Positions 7,155 through 15,273 of a stretch of DNA of 24,142 nt are shown here, in pieces. The notes under the pieces are model-generated. The model ran no database searches, had not been told where the DNA came from, and saw only the letters and a list, made by a program, of their open reading frames with translations. The position numbers were made by a program, and so were the translations under genes. Positions within the stretch are counted from its first letter, which is position 1; each line of letters begins with the position of its first letter. Source of the DNA: DASPXK01 sp035637315. Lineage in GTDB: Bacteria > Chloroflexota > UBA6077 > JACCZL01. Location: contig DASPXK010000003.1 of NCBI GenBank assembly GCA_035637315.1, positions 1-24,142 on the forward strand. Direction: 5' to 3'.

Positions 7155-8582
7155 TCAGGCCACCACCCCAGCCATACGCCGCGCTCCCACCCCGACCCGG
7201 CGGGTCGTCCACCAGCCCTCCAGCCAGACCAGTCCGAGCCCAGCCATTGCAAAGGCCGGCGGCGCCAGCATCGCCCGATGGCGGTAGATCGTGCCGACGT
7301 TGCCTTCGATCAGGCTGAAGATGAAGACCAACCCGCCAACGTAGACGACCGGCAAGAAGAGCTGTCGCCAACGCTGTCTGCGGTACAGCCACAGGCTCAG
7401 CAACCCGAGAGCCTCTACGCCGTACCAGACAAACATCTCCGGCATGATCGCCAGCACCTTGAGTCGGGTTGCCGTCCAGGGGAAGGGCGCGAACAGGACG
7501 TAGGGTAGGACGCGGACCGCGTTGGTTAACTGGATTGCCCAGCCGCCCTCACTACGCGGGATTTTGTCAAGCTCGATGCCGCTCTCGGCGACGCCAGCTC
7601 CGAACTCGCGGCTGCTGGCGAGCGCCTCCTGGCGCTTGTCGGTCAGGTAGCGCAGCCCGAGCCACTGGCTCTGGTTCATCAGGTACGCGATTGAGAGGAT
7701 GGCCACCGCGTAGGGCAGCCCGATCGCCAGTCGGCGCCGCCACGGGCTCCGATTGATCAGGAAAAAGGCAATCGGCATTAGCCAGGCGAAGGCATAGAAG
7801 ACGTATAACCGCATGTTCTCGATCGTCGCGAAGGCGAGCAGTGTGGCCGCCGCTATGCCGAGCCCGGGCGCGCGGGCAAATCGGAGCGCGCCATACATGA
7901 TCAGTGTGATCAACAGGACGACCAGGATGTCCTTCAGGTTGATCACCGACCAGAGCACCAGCGAGGGGAAGAACGCGCCGCAGAGCGCGGAGACGCGGCC
8001 TGCCCGCGTGCCGCCCAGCTCATTGCCAAGCGCGAACATCGCGACAGGCGTGAGCGCCCCGAACAGACAATTGAGGAACTTCGCCGCGATCAGCTCGTGG
8101 CCCAGGAAGTAATAGAGGACCGCGATCATGTACGTGTAGTTCTTGAGCAGGTAAAAGTCGGTCGCCGGCACGCCCTCGTACAGCCCCAGCCAGGTCCCGG
8201 CCAGGCCCCAGCTCGTCTTGTCGTACGCTCGGTCGTCCTCGAAGAGGTAGCCAACCCACGTGTGCGCGATCCCGCTCTTGTCGTGGGTGACCGTCACCAG
8301 CAGCGGGTCGACGGCCACGGCCGCGGCGAGCCGCACGGCGAACGAGGCCAAGAAGAGCGTCAGGAGGAAGCGACGCTCTGGCCCCCGAAAGATGCCCAGG
8401 ACCAAAGCCCAGCCGACGCCAAAGCCCACCAACGCGACCGGGACGGCCTTGGCCTGGCCCCGGCTCAGCGCAACGGCCAGAGCGAGGCCGACGGCAAGAA
8501 GACTTGCGGCACGGAGGAGCGGGTGCCAGGCGTCCGGGGAGCGCCAACGCGACAGCGGGAGCGAGGCTGCGAAAGCGCTCAG
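7155..8582 (-). CDS. Multi-pass membrane protein, GT-C/GT39-like, probable CTG start (475 aa)
   Basis: Hydrophobic protein with roughly eleven or more membrane segments. The first large loop carries the acidic motif FEDDRAYD, followed by a long soluble stretch, as in GT39/ArnT-like GT-C enzymes that use polyprenyl-phosphate sugars on the outer face of the membrane. A Wzy-like polymerase is an alternative. The first standard start is TTG 8432, but clear membrane-protein coding continues upstream (HPLLRAASLLAVGLALAVAL) with no ATG, GTG or TTG before the in-frame TGA at 8600. CTG 8582 sits 5 bases after a strong GGGAGG and directly after the methyltransferase stop at 8585, so I place the start there. 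The C-terminus ends RMAGVVA at 7155. Confidence 0.78.
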   Translation of the reverse strand: MSAFAASLPLSRWRSPDAWHPLLRAASLLAVGLALAVALSRGQAKAVPVALVGFGVGWALVLGIFRGPERRFLLTLFLASFAVRLAAAVAVDPLLVTVTHDKSGIAHTWVGYLFEDDRAYDKTSWGLAGTWLGLYEGVPATDFYLLKNYTYMIAVLYYFLGHELIAAKFLNCLFGALTPVAMFALGNELGGTRAGRVSALCGAFFPSLVLWSVINLKDILVVLLITLIMYGALRFARAPGLGIAAATLLAFATIENMRLYVFYAFAWLMPIAFFLINRSPWRRRLAIGLPYAVAILSIAYLMNQSQWLGLRYLTDKRQEALASSREFGAGVAESGIELDKIPRSEGGWAIQLTNAVRVLPYVLFAPFPWTATRLKVLAIMPEMFVWYGVEALGLLSLWLYRRQRWRQLFLPVVYVGGLVFIFSLIEGNVGTIYRHRAMLAPPAFAMAGLGLVWLEGWWTTRRVGVGARRMAGVVA

Positions 8583-8593
8583 GGCTACCTCCC
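8580..8593 (-). promoter_or_regulatory. Shine-Dalgarno site deciding a CTG start
   Basis: On the minus strand, GGGAGG (8593-8588) is followed by TAGCC and then CTG at 8582-8580. The site lies in the last codons of the methyltransferase gene, whose TAG (8587-8585) is within the spacer. This favours translational coupling of the membrane protein from CTG rather than from the distant TTG at 8432. Confidence 0.6.
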
Positions 8594-9529
8594 GTCGTCA
8601 GTGGTCGACCAAGCCGCCGTGCGAGTTGGCGGCCCGGCGCCTCGAAGTGTACTCTCTACCCTCGTCTTCTCCGCCACCATGGCGATATCTGTTGCCAGCG
8701 GGCCAAAGCCACCCCCCAGAGCATGCCGGGCCCGCGCCAGCCGGTACGCGACGGACCGCAAGGCGCACTTCCACCACGGGCCGTCTTGAATGGGCAGCGG
8801 CACGAAAGCCAGCTTCAAGCGAAAGCCGGAGGCGCCAAGTGTGGCCGCCAGCGTTTCGGCGGTGTAATGGACCACGTGCTCCTTGGCGTCGAAGATCTCC
8901 ACCTCGCGAACGCGCAGGAGCTGTCGGATCAGTTGGTACTTGAACAGGCTGTAGCGCCCATTTGGGACTTTGACGAACAGAAGTCCGTCGTCGCGAAGCA
9001 CGCGGCGGACCTCGGCCAGCAGCTCGAGCGGTTGGTCCACGTGCTCGAACACGTCGACAAGCGTCACCACGTCGAACGAGCGGTCTGGAAAGCCGGCTCC
9101 CTCGACTGAGGCGTTGACGACGTTTAGCCCGTAGAACTCCCGCGCGAGCTGGGCGCCGACCGGTGACGGCTCAACCCCGGTCAATGTCCAGCCCATGCCC
9201 CTGGCCATGCGCAGGAAGAAGCCGCAGTGGGTGCCCACGTCCAGGAGCTGGCCGCTCGGCTTCAACCGCCGTAGTACGCCCAGCTCTTGCTGGTAGTTGG
9301 GGTCGCGATTGTGGGCCCGTTCGCCCCTCAGGATCGGGCCGTACTTGCGAATCACGATCTCACGCTCGCCGTGGTAATGAGCCTGGGGCTCGCGGCGCCG
9401 CGGGTTGACGTACACCAGATGGCAGCCGCCGCACTCGACGATCCCTAGCGGGCCCTCCTCGGCCAGGCGTCTGGGCGAGTCCGCGCCGCAAATGGGACAC
9501 GGCACTTGGATGAGCGCATGGTCCAGCAT
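8585..9529 (-). CDS. SAM-dependent methyltransferase with N-terminal zinc ribbon (314 aa)
   Basis: Class I methyltransferase, probably acting on a sugar or glycan intermediate. Near the N-terminus two Cys pairs (CPIC and CGGC, about 22 residues apart) form a predicted zinc ribbon, as in many methyltransferases of sugar and polysaccharide clusters. The SAM-binding motif I is LLDVGTHCGFFL near residues 95-106, the acidic end of strand 2 is GVEPS, and motif post-I is FDVVTLVDVFEHV. The fold is of the Methyltransf_23 type. ATG 9529 overlaps the previous gene's stop as TGATG; GTG 9532 one codon earlier is equally possible. The last 20 or so residues are low-complexity. The methylated position is unknown. 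Confidence 0.88.
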   Translation of the reverse strand: MLDHALIQVPCPICGADSPRRLAEEGPLGIVECGGCHLVYVNPRRREPQAHYHGEREIVIRKYGPILRGERAHNRDPNYQQELGVLRRLKPSGQLLDVGTHCGFFLRMARGMGWTLTGVEPSPVGAQLAREFYGLNVVNASVEGAGFPDRSFDVVTLVDVFEHVDQPLELLAEVRRVLRDDGLLFVKVPNGRYSLFKYQLIRQLLRVREVEIFDAKEHVVHYTAETLAATLGASGFRLKLAFVPLPIQDGPWWKCALRSVAYRLARARHALGGGFGPLATDIAMVAEKTRVESTLRGAGPPTRTAAWSTTDDGR

Positions 9530-10734
9530 CACGCGGCCGCCGCGAGCAGCTCCTCGTAGAGGGCGTGGGTCTGCTCGACCATCCGGTCCAGCCCGAAGCA
9601 GCGCTCGACTCGGGCCCGACCGGCCCGCCCCAGCCGTGCAGCCAGGGCGCCGTCCTGGAGCACCAGCACGAGCGCCTCAGCGAGCGCCCCCGAGTCTCCG
9701 GGCGGCACGAGCAACCCGGTCTCGCCATCGACGACAACCTCGGGGATCGGCCCGACGGCCGAGGCGACGACCGGCCGGCCGGCCGCCATCGCCTCCAGAA
9801 GCACTAGCCCGAAGCCCTCCCAGAGCGAGGGCAGGGCGAGCACGTCGATCTCCTGCAGCAGGCTCGCGACATCGCCACGAAAGCCCTCGAAGTCGACCTG
9901 CTCGGCCACATCGCGCCTGGCCGCGTATGCCCTCAGCTCGGCGACCGTGCTCAACTCCTCGTGGCCGACGATCCGCACTCGCGTCTCAGGCACCCTTTCG
10001 AGCACGCGCGGCAGGGCATCCAGCAAGACCCGGTGCCCTTTCTGGGGCGCGAGCCTGGCGACGACGCCTATGGTCGGGGGACAACCTAACCCTCCGACCC
10101 CCTTCCCTGAAGGGAAGGGGGGGCGGGTCGAGCAGTCCCCCCTTCCCTTCAGGGAAGGGGGTCGGAGGGTTAGGTCGGGATCCCACCCTTTCACATCCAG
10201 CCCGTAGTAGATCCGCGTCATCTTCTCGCCCGGCAACCCACACGCATCCCGCAAGTATTTCCCGACCGCGTCGGAGATGACGACGATCCGATCCAGACGC
10301 CGGGCCGAGGCCCGCGCTAGCCACGAGTAGCCAGGGCGAACGTATAGCTCGTCCGTGTTATGTACAGTGCGTAGCACGACCGGGACCCGTCCGACGACCC
10401 TGCCCCACAACGCTGCGCCCAGCTCCGTCCGAAACGAATGGGCGTGAACGATGTCGAAACCGCCGCCCCGAATCAGTCGGCCCAGTCGAAGCATGGCCGC
10501 CGGGTCGGTCCGCCGCTGGGCCCGCAGATCGACCGTCCGAACGCCGGCCGCCCGGAAGCAGGGTGCCATCGGCGCGGCCTCGTCTGGCTCGGCCTCGAAA
10601 TACGCCAGCCAGGGCTCGTAGCGCTCGCGATCGAGGTGCGTGAGCAGGCTCAAGACGTGCCGCTCGCAGCCACCGACCGTACAGCCCGATAAGAGGTGGA
10701 GCAGGCGGACCTTGTGGCCGTGAGTCAATCGCAC
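9529..10734 (-). CDS. GT4-type glycosyltransferase with palindrome-encoded linker (401 aa)
   Basis: Predicted GT-B glycosyltransferase. The N-terminal domain opens VRLLHLLSGCTVGGCERHVL with the GG acceptor loop, and HAHSFRTELG lies near residue 98. The C-terminal domain starts near residue 221 (TIGVVARLAPQKGH). E-x7-E is intact (EGFGLVLLE), with VVDGETGLLVPPGD after it. Between the domains, residues about 187-218 are encoded by a perfect inverted repeat (10084-10175) and read as RPPSLKGRG, then PPFPSGKGVGG. The frame stays open through it, so the enzyme may carry a Pro/Gly/Lys-rich linker. GTG 10734 overlaps the stop of the upstream deacetylase gene. Confidence 0.9.
   Translation of the reverse strand: MRLTHGHKVRLLHLLSGCTVGGCERHVLSLLTHLDRERYEPWLAYFEAEPDEAAPMAPCFRAAGVRTVDLRAQRRTDPAAMLRLGRLIRGGGFDIVHAHSFRTELGAALWGRVVGRVPVVLRTVHNTDELYVRPGYSWLARASARRLDRIVVISDAVGKYLRDACGLPGEKMTRIYYGLDVKGWDPDLTLRPPSLKGRGDCSTRPPFPSGKGVGGLGCPPTIGVVARLAPQKGHRVLLDALPRVLERVPETRVRIVGHEELSTVAELRAYAARRDVAEQVDFEGFRGDVASLLQEIDVLALPSLWEGFGLVLLEAMAAGRPVVASAVGPIPEVVVDGETGLLVPPGDSGALAEALVLVLQDGALAARLGRAGRARVERCFGLDRMVEQTHALYEELLAAAA
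10084..10175 (-). repeat. Perfect 39-bp inverted repeat inside a coding region
   Basis: Arm 10084-10122 and arm 10137-10175 are exact reverse complements over 39 bases, separated by a 14-base loop. Each arm itself contains a shorter palindrome centred on TTCCCTGAAGGGAA. The short sequence GGTCGGG flanks both sides (10072-10078 and 10173-10179), which could be a target duplication or chance. No transposase is encoded. It lies in the interdomain linker of a glycosyltransferase and is translated in frame. I see no second copy of the same sequence in this window, but a related G+C-rich palindrome occurs at 18280-18363. Confidence 0.9.
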
Positions 10735-11627
10735 GCCGCCAGAGTGCGATAGTTGATCCGATCGACCCTGCGCTCGTCCAGCAAGGCGCGCAGGTCGCGG
10801 TCAGTTAGCACCCGCACCTCCTCCTCGCGCCAGCGCGCCGCGACCGGCCCTCCATCCAGGAAGCTCTCAAGTCGACTGTCGCTGAAGCCGGGGTGGACCA
10901 TCAGCTCAGTGGTCCCCTGATCCAGGTCGCGCAGATCGCGCGTCAAGCCACGGTACAGGTCGCGCGGATTGCGGCGAATGCAGTTGAAGGTACTCAGGAA
11001 ATGATCGCTGGTCCTGATCCCAAGCTTCCGCAGCCGCGCTCGATAGCGACGCGCGAGCGCATACATGACGTGGTTCTTCCAGAAGGCCTCGCTGTTGAAA
11101 TAGCGCTTGAACGCGTGGCGGCTGGCGAACGAGTAGCGCTCCATGCGCTCCTGCTGGAGCCGGATCGGCAGGCCGTAGATTCGCGCGATGGGCGTCACCA
11201 CCTTGAAGAACAGATCGGGGTACATGTAGACGCTCTCGTGGCTGTCGATATGACTGGGGCTTATGTCGGCCGCGAGCACCTTGTCTATCTGGGCCCGCAG
11301 CTCCTCGTAGACCTGGATCATGCTGATCTGGCCGAGGATAAGCCGCTGCAGGAACGGGCGCCGCCGGAAGAACAAACCGTTGTGGTCCACCAGCGTGTGG
11401 ACGCGTTCCGGCGGCAGGATCGGCGCGCCATGCGTCAGGTTCAGATGCACGCCGATCGCCAGATCCGGGTACTTTCGCGACAGGGCCGCGGCGTGATCGA
11501 ACGCCCAGAGGTTGGCGACCATCGTCGTGCTGGTCACGATCCCGTGGGTGTGGACCTCGATGATGCCCTCGTTGATCCCTTCGGTGAGGCCGAACTCGTC
11601 GGCGTTAACGATGAGCGAACGTCCCAT
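10725..11627 (-). CDS. YdjC/ChbG-HpnK family carbohydrate deacetylase (300 aa)
   Basis: Predicted metal-dependent deacetylase of acetylated amino sugars, of the family that includes ChbG (chito-oligosaccharide) and HpnK. The NADEFG motif is at residues 8-13 (usual NADDFG), HLNLTHG begins at His61, HIDSHES has His126 and His130, and MVHPG lies late in the protein. These correspond to the family's metal-site and active-site motifs. In HIDSHES, Glu takes the place where many relatives have a third His. ATG 11627 is chosen because the first strand SLIVNADEFG follows immediately; the frame can be extended to 11822, but that is shadow sequence of the gene upstream. It overlaps the upstream aminotransferase end by 23 bases and the next glycosyltransferase start by 10. 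Confidence 0.87.
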   Translation of the reverse strand: MGRSLIVNADEFGLTEGINEGIIEVHTHGIVTSTTMVANLWAFDHAAALSRKYPDLAIGVHLNLTHGAPILPPERVHTLVDHNGLFFRRRPFLQRLILGQISMIQVYEELRAQIDKVLAADISPSHIDSHESVYMYPDLFFKVVTPIARIYGLPIRLQQERMERYSFASRHAFKRYFNSEAFWKNHVMYALARRYRARLRKLGIRTSDHFLSTFNCIRRNPRDLYRGLTRDLRDLDQGTTELMVHPGFSDSRLESFLDGGPVAARWREEEVRVLTDRDLRALLDERRVDRINYRTLAACD

Positions 11628-12744
11628 GGCTCTTCCGTTGGTCGAGCGCGCGAAGCCGTCGCGCCAGCCAATCGATCTGCCTGGAGCGTAACCCCTGATG
11701 GACCGGCAACACCAGGGTCGAGTCACGCAGCCACGCCGCGTCGGGGAAGCGCTCCAGGTCAACCTGGGCCGGCAAGTGCTCCCAGTATGTGCGCACGTTG
11801 ACGCCACTGGCCAGCAGTTCATCGCGCCAGCGGTCCCGCTGGTCCACGATCAGCGGGAAGCCGAGCGGACAGACGCCCTCGGGGAGATCCCCGAACAGCG
11901 GACACGCCCAGCCTAGATCGCTGGAGTTGTCCAGCAACAGACGGTAGTTCTCGCGCCGCCGGGCCACGATCTGCTCGGCTGGGGCGCCCCGCAGCAAACG
12001 CCAGCTGATGCGCGACCCGACTCGTGGCCGGACGGGGGCGCCGCTGGTCCGATCGTGCAGCCTGCGCCGTAAGCCAGGCCGCCGCAATAGGCCCGACCGG
12101 GGAGACCAGCCAGCCCTCGTCTCGACCGCCCCTAGGGCTCGATACGCCAGCCTGGCCATCGTCGCCAGCGCGCTGGGCTGGTCCAGACGCTGCTCCGAGC
12201 CGTCGTCCGACGAGTTCAGGGCCAGCAGCCCACCGTCCGGCAGGGGCAGCGACTTCCACGGACTGAAGATCGCCGCGTCGCCAATCGAGCCGAGCAGGCG
12301 ATCGCCGAGACGACTGAACAGGGCGTGCGCGCAGTCCTCGATCAGGGCCAGCCCGGCGCTCGCGCAGAGCTGCCTGACCTCGTGCACCGGCGCGGGAAAG
12401 CCGAGGTAATGAATAAGAATCACTGCCCTCGTCTGGGGTCCAATCATGGTCGCAAGCGCGCCGAGGTCTAACAGCATCTCGCGGCCGATCGGATAAAACG
12501 TCGGCCGCGCCCCGACCGCCCGAACCGGGCTGACGACTGAATCGCACAGATAGGCCGGCAACAGCACCTCGTGTCCGGGCCCTATGCCGAGCCTGGTGAG
12601 TGCAGCCCATAAAGCTGATCGGCCGCTGTCGAAGAAGGTGAGCCGGCCCGGCACCCAGCCGGCTAGGCCACTACTGTCGGTCGGACGGCACATGCCCACC
12701 AGATCCTCAAGCGTCAGCGGCGGGTCGGCGGGCAAGAAAGCCAT
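11605..12744 (-). CDS. DegT/DnrJ/EryC1/StrS-type PLP aminotransferase homologue (379 aa)
   Basis: Fold-type I PLP protein of the sugar aminotransferase family, which installs amino groups on keto-sugars. The N-terminal substrate strand is FFDSGRSALWAAL. EVLLPAYLCDSV lies near 59-70, the cofactor Asp is in IEDCAHA (135-141), and FSPWKSLPLPDGG places the likely Schiff-base lysine at residue 164. The conserved Lys argues for an active enzyme, though the region after residue 175 is more diverged than in typical sugar aminotransferases. Length is usual. It begins at ATG 12744, about 30 bases after the stop of the GNAT gene. Just upstream lies a heptanucleotide palindrome. Together with the deacetylase it suggests amino-sugar chemistry in this glycan. 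Confidence 0.85.
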   Translation of the reverse strand: MAFLPADPPLTLEDLVGMCRPTDSSGLAGWVPGRLTFFDSGRSALWAALTRLGIGPGHEVLLPAYLCDSVVSPVRAVGARPTFYPIGREMLLDLGALATMIGPQTRAVILIHYLGFPAPVHEVRQLCASAGLALIEDCAHALFSRLGDRLLGSIGDAAIFSPWKSLPLPDGGLLALNSSDDGSEQRLDQPSALATMARLAYRALGAVETRAGWSPRSGLLRRPGLRRRLHDRTSGAPVRPRVGSRISWRLLRGAPAEQIVARRRENYRLLLDNSSDLGWACPLFGDLPEGVCPLGFPLIVDQRDRWRDELLASGVNVRTYWEHLPAQVDLERFPDAAWLRDSTLVLPVHQGLRSRQIDWLARRLRALDQRKSHGTFAHR

Positions 12745-12754
12745 TCGAGTCGTG

Positions 12755-12822
12755 AGCTGTCAGCCGCCAGCCGTCAGCTTGTCTCCCTTCTGCTAATAGC
12801 TGATAGCTGACCCCTGACAGCT
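12755..12822 (-). repeat. Inverted heptanucleotide array at a gene boundary
   Basis: On the plus strand, AGCTGTC, AGCCGCC, AGCCGTC and AGCTTGT (12755-12782) face AATAGCT, GATAGCT, GACCCCT and GACAGCT (12795-12822) across a 12-base spacer. Both sides have period 7 and the halves can pair imperfectly. The element spans the 3' end of the GNAT gene, whose TGA (12776-12774) is inside it, and the short gap before the aminotransferase homologue. It may act as a hairpin that affects mRNA stability, but no U-tract makes it a typical terminator. Confidence 0.8.
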
Positions 12823-13964
12823 TGCGTCAGGCCATACCGCCGGGCTCGCTGGAGGAACGGCGATGCCCGGGCCCGCCGTCGCAGGCGATGCGTCCCGACC
12901 ACGAGCTGGAAGGCCGCTCGCCCGCGCGAGCCGTGGTTACCCACCACCAGGCGGACCGTCTGGCGGGAGCGTGTCGCCCACTGCGCCTTGTACGGCTCGT
13001 CGCCAAGCATGAAGTCGAATCGCCGCAGCCCTCGCGCGTACGCCTGTTCGATCAAATGCGCGAGCAGTAGGGTGGCGGGGGCGAAGGCCGCCAGACTGGG
13101 CTCCCAGGCGGGTAGGTAATGGTAATACGTACCTCGCTCAACGAATCCCAGGCTACCAGCCGCCGGAAGACCGCCGAGGTCCAGCATCGTCAACTCGATC
13201 AGCCCACGCCCCGCGTAGCGCCGACAGGCCTCGGCGTAGAAGGCCCGACCTCGCGCGGATGAAGACAAAATGGTCGACGTGCGCTGGCCTCGCCAGCGGC
13301 GGGCGTGCAGGCACACGAGCCGATCCAGCGCGGCGCCGGCCTCGTCTTTCCCGACGACAGTACGGAATCGGACTTCGCCAAGCTGGCTCAACCGCTTGAG
13401 CCGTGACCGAAGGTTGTAACGAAAGCGGCCGGGCAGCGAGCGGACGTACTCATCCCACGTGCCATCTAACTCAATCTCCGGCCGGGCGTGACTGGGCAAG
13501 ACCGCGCAGGCCAGCCCGCGCTCTCGGCACAGCCCGACGAGTCCCTGTACGGTGGGCGACTCGGCCGGCAAGTTCATGAGGTCTATGGCATCCCAGCCAG
13601 ACGGGTGGGCCAGCAAACCGTTCAGCAGCGTCTCAAGACAGGTCTGGCGCTCGTCCCCATCGGCCGGAAGAAGAAGGTCGAGGTAGTCGCTGACGCCACC
13701 CCCGAGCGGCCGAAGCGCGGTCAGACCGGTTGCGCCGATCGGGGCGCGATAGAGCGGCGCGAGCGCCTTCATGCCTGCACCCTCCTCAACAGCCAGCAGC
13801 GACAGTCGCTTTCTCGGGCCCAGATGCCGCCACCATGGTTCCAGCCAGTCTGGCGTCAGGAACACCGTCTCGGTCGGCGCACCCGCGCGGACCTGCTCCC
13901 AATCCGCCTCCTCGGCGAGTACGTCCGGCCACTGGAGGACGCGAACCGCCGGGCGATCAGTCAT
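12774..13964 (-). CDS. CelD/BcsL-type GNAT-fold acyltransferase (396 aa)
   Basis: Predicted acyltransferase related to FemAB and to the CelD/BcsL (Acetyltransf_6) family found in polysaccharide loci. The protein reads TVFLTPDWLEPWWRHLG near the N-terminus, then ARPEIELDGTWDEYVRSLP and RFRYNLRSRLKRL in the middle, the family's hallmark. The C-terminal GNAT core includes AAGSLGFVERGTYYHYLPAW and RFDFMLGDEPYKAQWA. The final residues (RGQLSAISRRETS) are encoded by the heptanucleotide palindrome, so the natural terminus was probably altered. ATG 13964 is taken as the start (VRVLQW follows); GTG 14015 would add 17 residues. It could acylate a sugar amine or hydroxyl on the glycan. Confidence 0.82.
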   Translation of the reverse strand: MTDRPAVRVLQWPDVLAEEADWEQVRAGAPTETVFLTPDWLEPWWRHLGPRKRLSLLAVEEGAGMKALAPLYRAPIGATGLTALRPLGGGVSDYLDLLLPADGDERQTCLETLLNGLLAHPSGWDAIDLMNLPAESPTVQGLVGLCRERGLACAVLPSHARPEIELDGTWDEYVRSLPGRFRYNLRSRLKRLSQLGEVRFRTVVGKDEAGAALDRLVCLHARRWRGQRTSTILSSSARGRAFYAEACRRYAGRGLIELTMLDLGGLPAAGSLGFVERGTYYHYLPAWEPSLAAFAPATLLLAHLIEQAYARGLRRFDFMLGDEPYKAQWATRSRQTVRLVVGNHGSRGRAAFQLVVGTHRLRRRARASPFLQRARRYGLTQAVRGQLSAISRRETS

Positions 13965-14031
13965 CACTTTGCAATCCTGAAAGGAGTCCTCCCATTGCGC
14001 CGCGGGGAGCCGCACATACTGTCATCCTGTG

Positions 14032-15273
14032 TCAACACGATAAGTAAACGGCCTCATACTGCTCGGCCATCCGCTTGACCGGGAAAACGTCGGCGACGCG
14101 CCGCTTGCCCGCCTGGCCAAGGCGGTTCCGCGCGTCGCCGTCAGACAGGAGGGCCAGACACCGATCGACGACCGCGTCCAGATGGTACGGATTGACCAGG
14201 TAGCCAGTCACGCCGTCCAACACCGCCTCAGGTGTCCCGCCAAAGCAGGTCCCGATGACCGGGACGGCAAGCGCCATCGACTCGAGGTTCACCGTTGGGA
14301 ATGGGTCGAGGTACATCGAGAGGTTGAGGAATGCGTCGGCGGCGGCCAGGCAGTCGTAATAGGCTGCACGGTCAAGGAAGCCCGGAAAGCTGACCCGATG
14401 GGCAACGCCGAGCTGAGCGGCCAGTTCGGCGAGGCTGTCCCGAAACCAGCCTCGCTCGCCGAGTATCACCAGTCGCGCCGCGGGAGTTTCCCGAGCGATC
14501 CGAGCGAACGCGGTCACCGCCTGGCGCTGCCCCTTGAAGAAGTGGAGCCGGCCGCCCGTGACGAGCAGCCGCTCGATCTGCCAGCCGTGCCGCTCGCGGC
14601 TCCGCCGGGCGTTGGTCTCGACGAGTGCGGGCTCGTCGAGCGGCAGCCCGTTGTGGATGACCGACGGCTCGGGGATATCGTTCGCCGCCAGGGCCGTGGC
14701 CAGCGCGTTGCTCACCGAGACCCCACGGCTGACGTAACGCTCGAGGTACCGGCGCACCAAACGGTTACGTGGTGGGAAGAGCCAGTAATGCTGGCGACAA
14801 CTGCGGCAGGCGCGGGGGCTGGCCCGGTAATCGGGCCGCTCTGGGCAGGGGGCCCCCACGTTGACCCAGCATTTGAACTTGCTGTAGCAAAACGGCTGGG
14901 CATCCTGGTAGGTCAGGACCAGCGGCACGCCGGCTCGGCGGACCAGGCGCAGCGAGTCGTACGACAGATAGCTGTGCACGTTCCAGGCGTGTACGACGTC
15001 CGGCCGGAAGCGGCGCACCACGGCCGCGATCTTTGGTGCAACCTGTGGATTGAGTAGCGACAGGATCGGCCGCAGGCGCGGGTGATAATCGGAATGGACC
15101 CGGAACAGGGTCATCCCATCTTGAACCAGCTCGTCGCCCTCGCGAGTCGTCGTCAACACGCCCACGTCCCAGCGCTCGCGCAAGGCATTTGCCAGATGGG
15201 CCACGACCACCTCGCCGCCGCCACTTTGGTCGAATGCATCGGCCATCAGCAGCAGCCGCGGCCGAGGATTCAT
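14032..15273 (-). CDS. GT4-type glycosyltransferase with cysteine cluster (413 aa)
   Basis: Predicted GT-B glycosyltransferase. The N-terminal domain has LLLMADAFDQSGGGEVVVAH, then HAWNVHSYLS near residue 95. A cysteine-rich insert follows: C129, C135, C143, C156 and C159 (CRSC). This pattern is seen in a GT4 subgroup and may bind metal or form a disulfide. The C-terminal domain begins near residue 240 (LLVTGGRLHFFKGQ). The acidic pair is D-x7-E (DPFPTVNLE), followed by MALAVPVIGTCFGG. ATG 15273 overlaps the flippase stop (ATGA); the open frame reaches 15405, but only shadow sequence is added. It probably extends the same lipid-linked glycan that the flippase exports. Confidence 0.9.
   Translation of the reverse strand: MNPRPRLLLMADAFDQSGGGEVVVAHLANALRERWDVGVLTTTREGDELVQDGMTLFRVHSDYHPRLRPILSLLNPQVAPKIAAVVRRFRPDVVHAWNVHSYLSYDSLRLVRRAGVPLVLTYQDAQPFCYSKFKCWVNVGAPCPERPDYRASPRACRSCRQHYWLFPPRNRLVRRYLERYVSRGVSVSNALATALAANDIPEPSVIHNGLPLDEPALVETNARRSRERHGWQIERLLVTGGRLHFFKGQRQAVTAFARIARETPAARLVILGERGWFRDSLAELAAQLGVAHRVSFPGFLDRAAYYDCLAAADAFLNLSMYLDPFPTVNLESMALAVPVIGTCFGGTPEAVLDGVTGYLVNPYHLDAVVDRCLALLSDGDARNRLGQAGKRRVADVFPVKRMAEQYEAVYLSC

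Noticed and set aside
7154..7252. N-terminal extension of the epimerase
   Set aside because: Trp/Gly-rich sequence that overlaps the upstream membrane protein; the Rossmann strand starts directly after GTG 7153.
8097..8789. 230-codon plus-strand open frame over the membrane protein and methyltransferase genes
   Set aside because: Antisense shadow of two well-supported genes, with no domain-like sequence.
11628..11822. N-terminal extension of the deacetylase
   Set aside because: Shadow of the aminotransferase homologue; the family's first strand begins right after ATG 11627.
12755..12822. Rho-independent terminator
   Set aside because: The stem is long and imperfect with heptad periodicity and no run of T follows on the minus strand; downstream genes continue in the same series.
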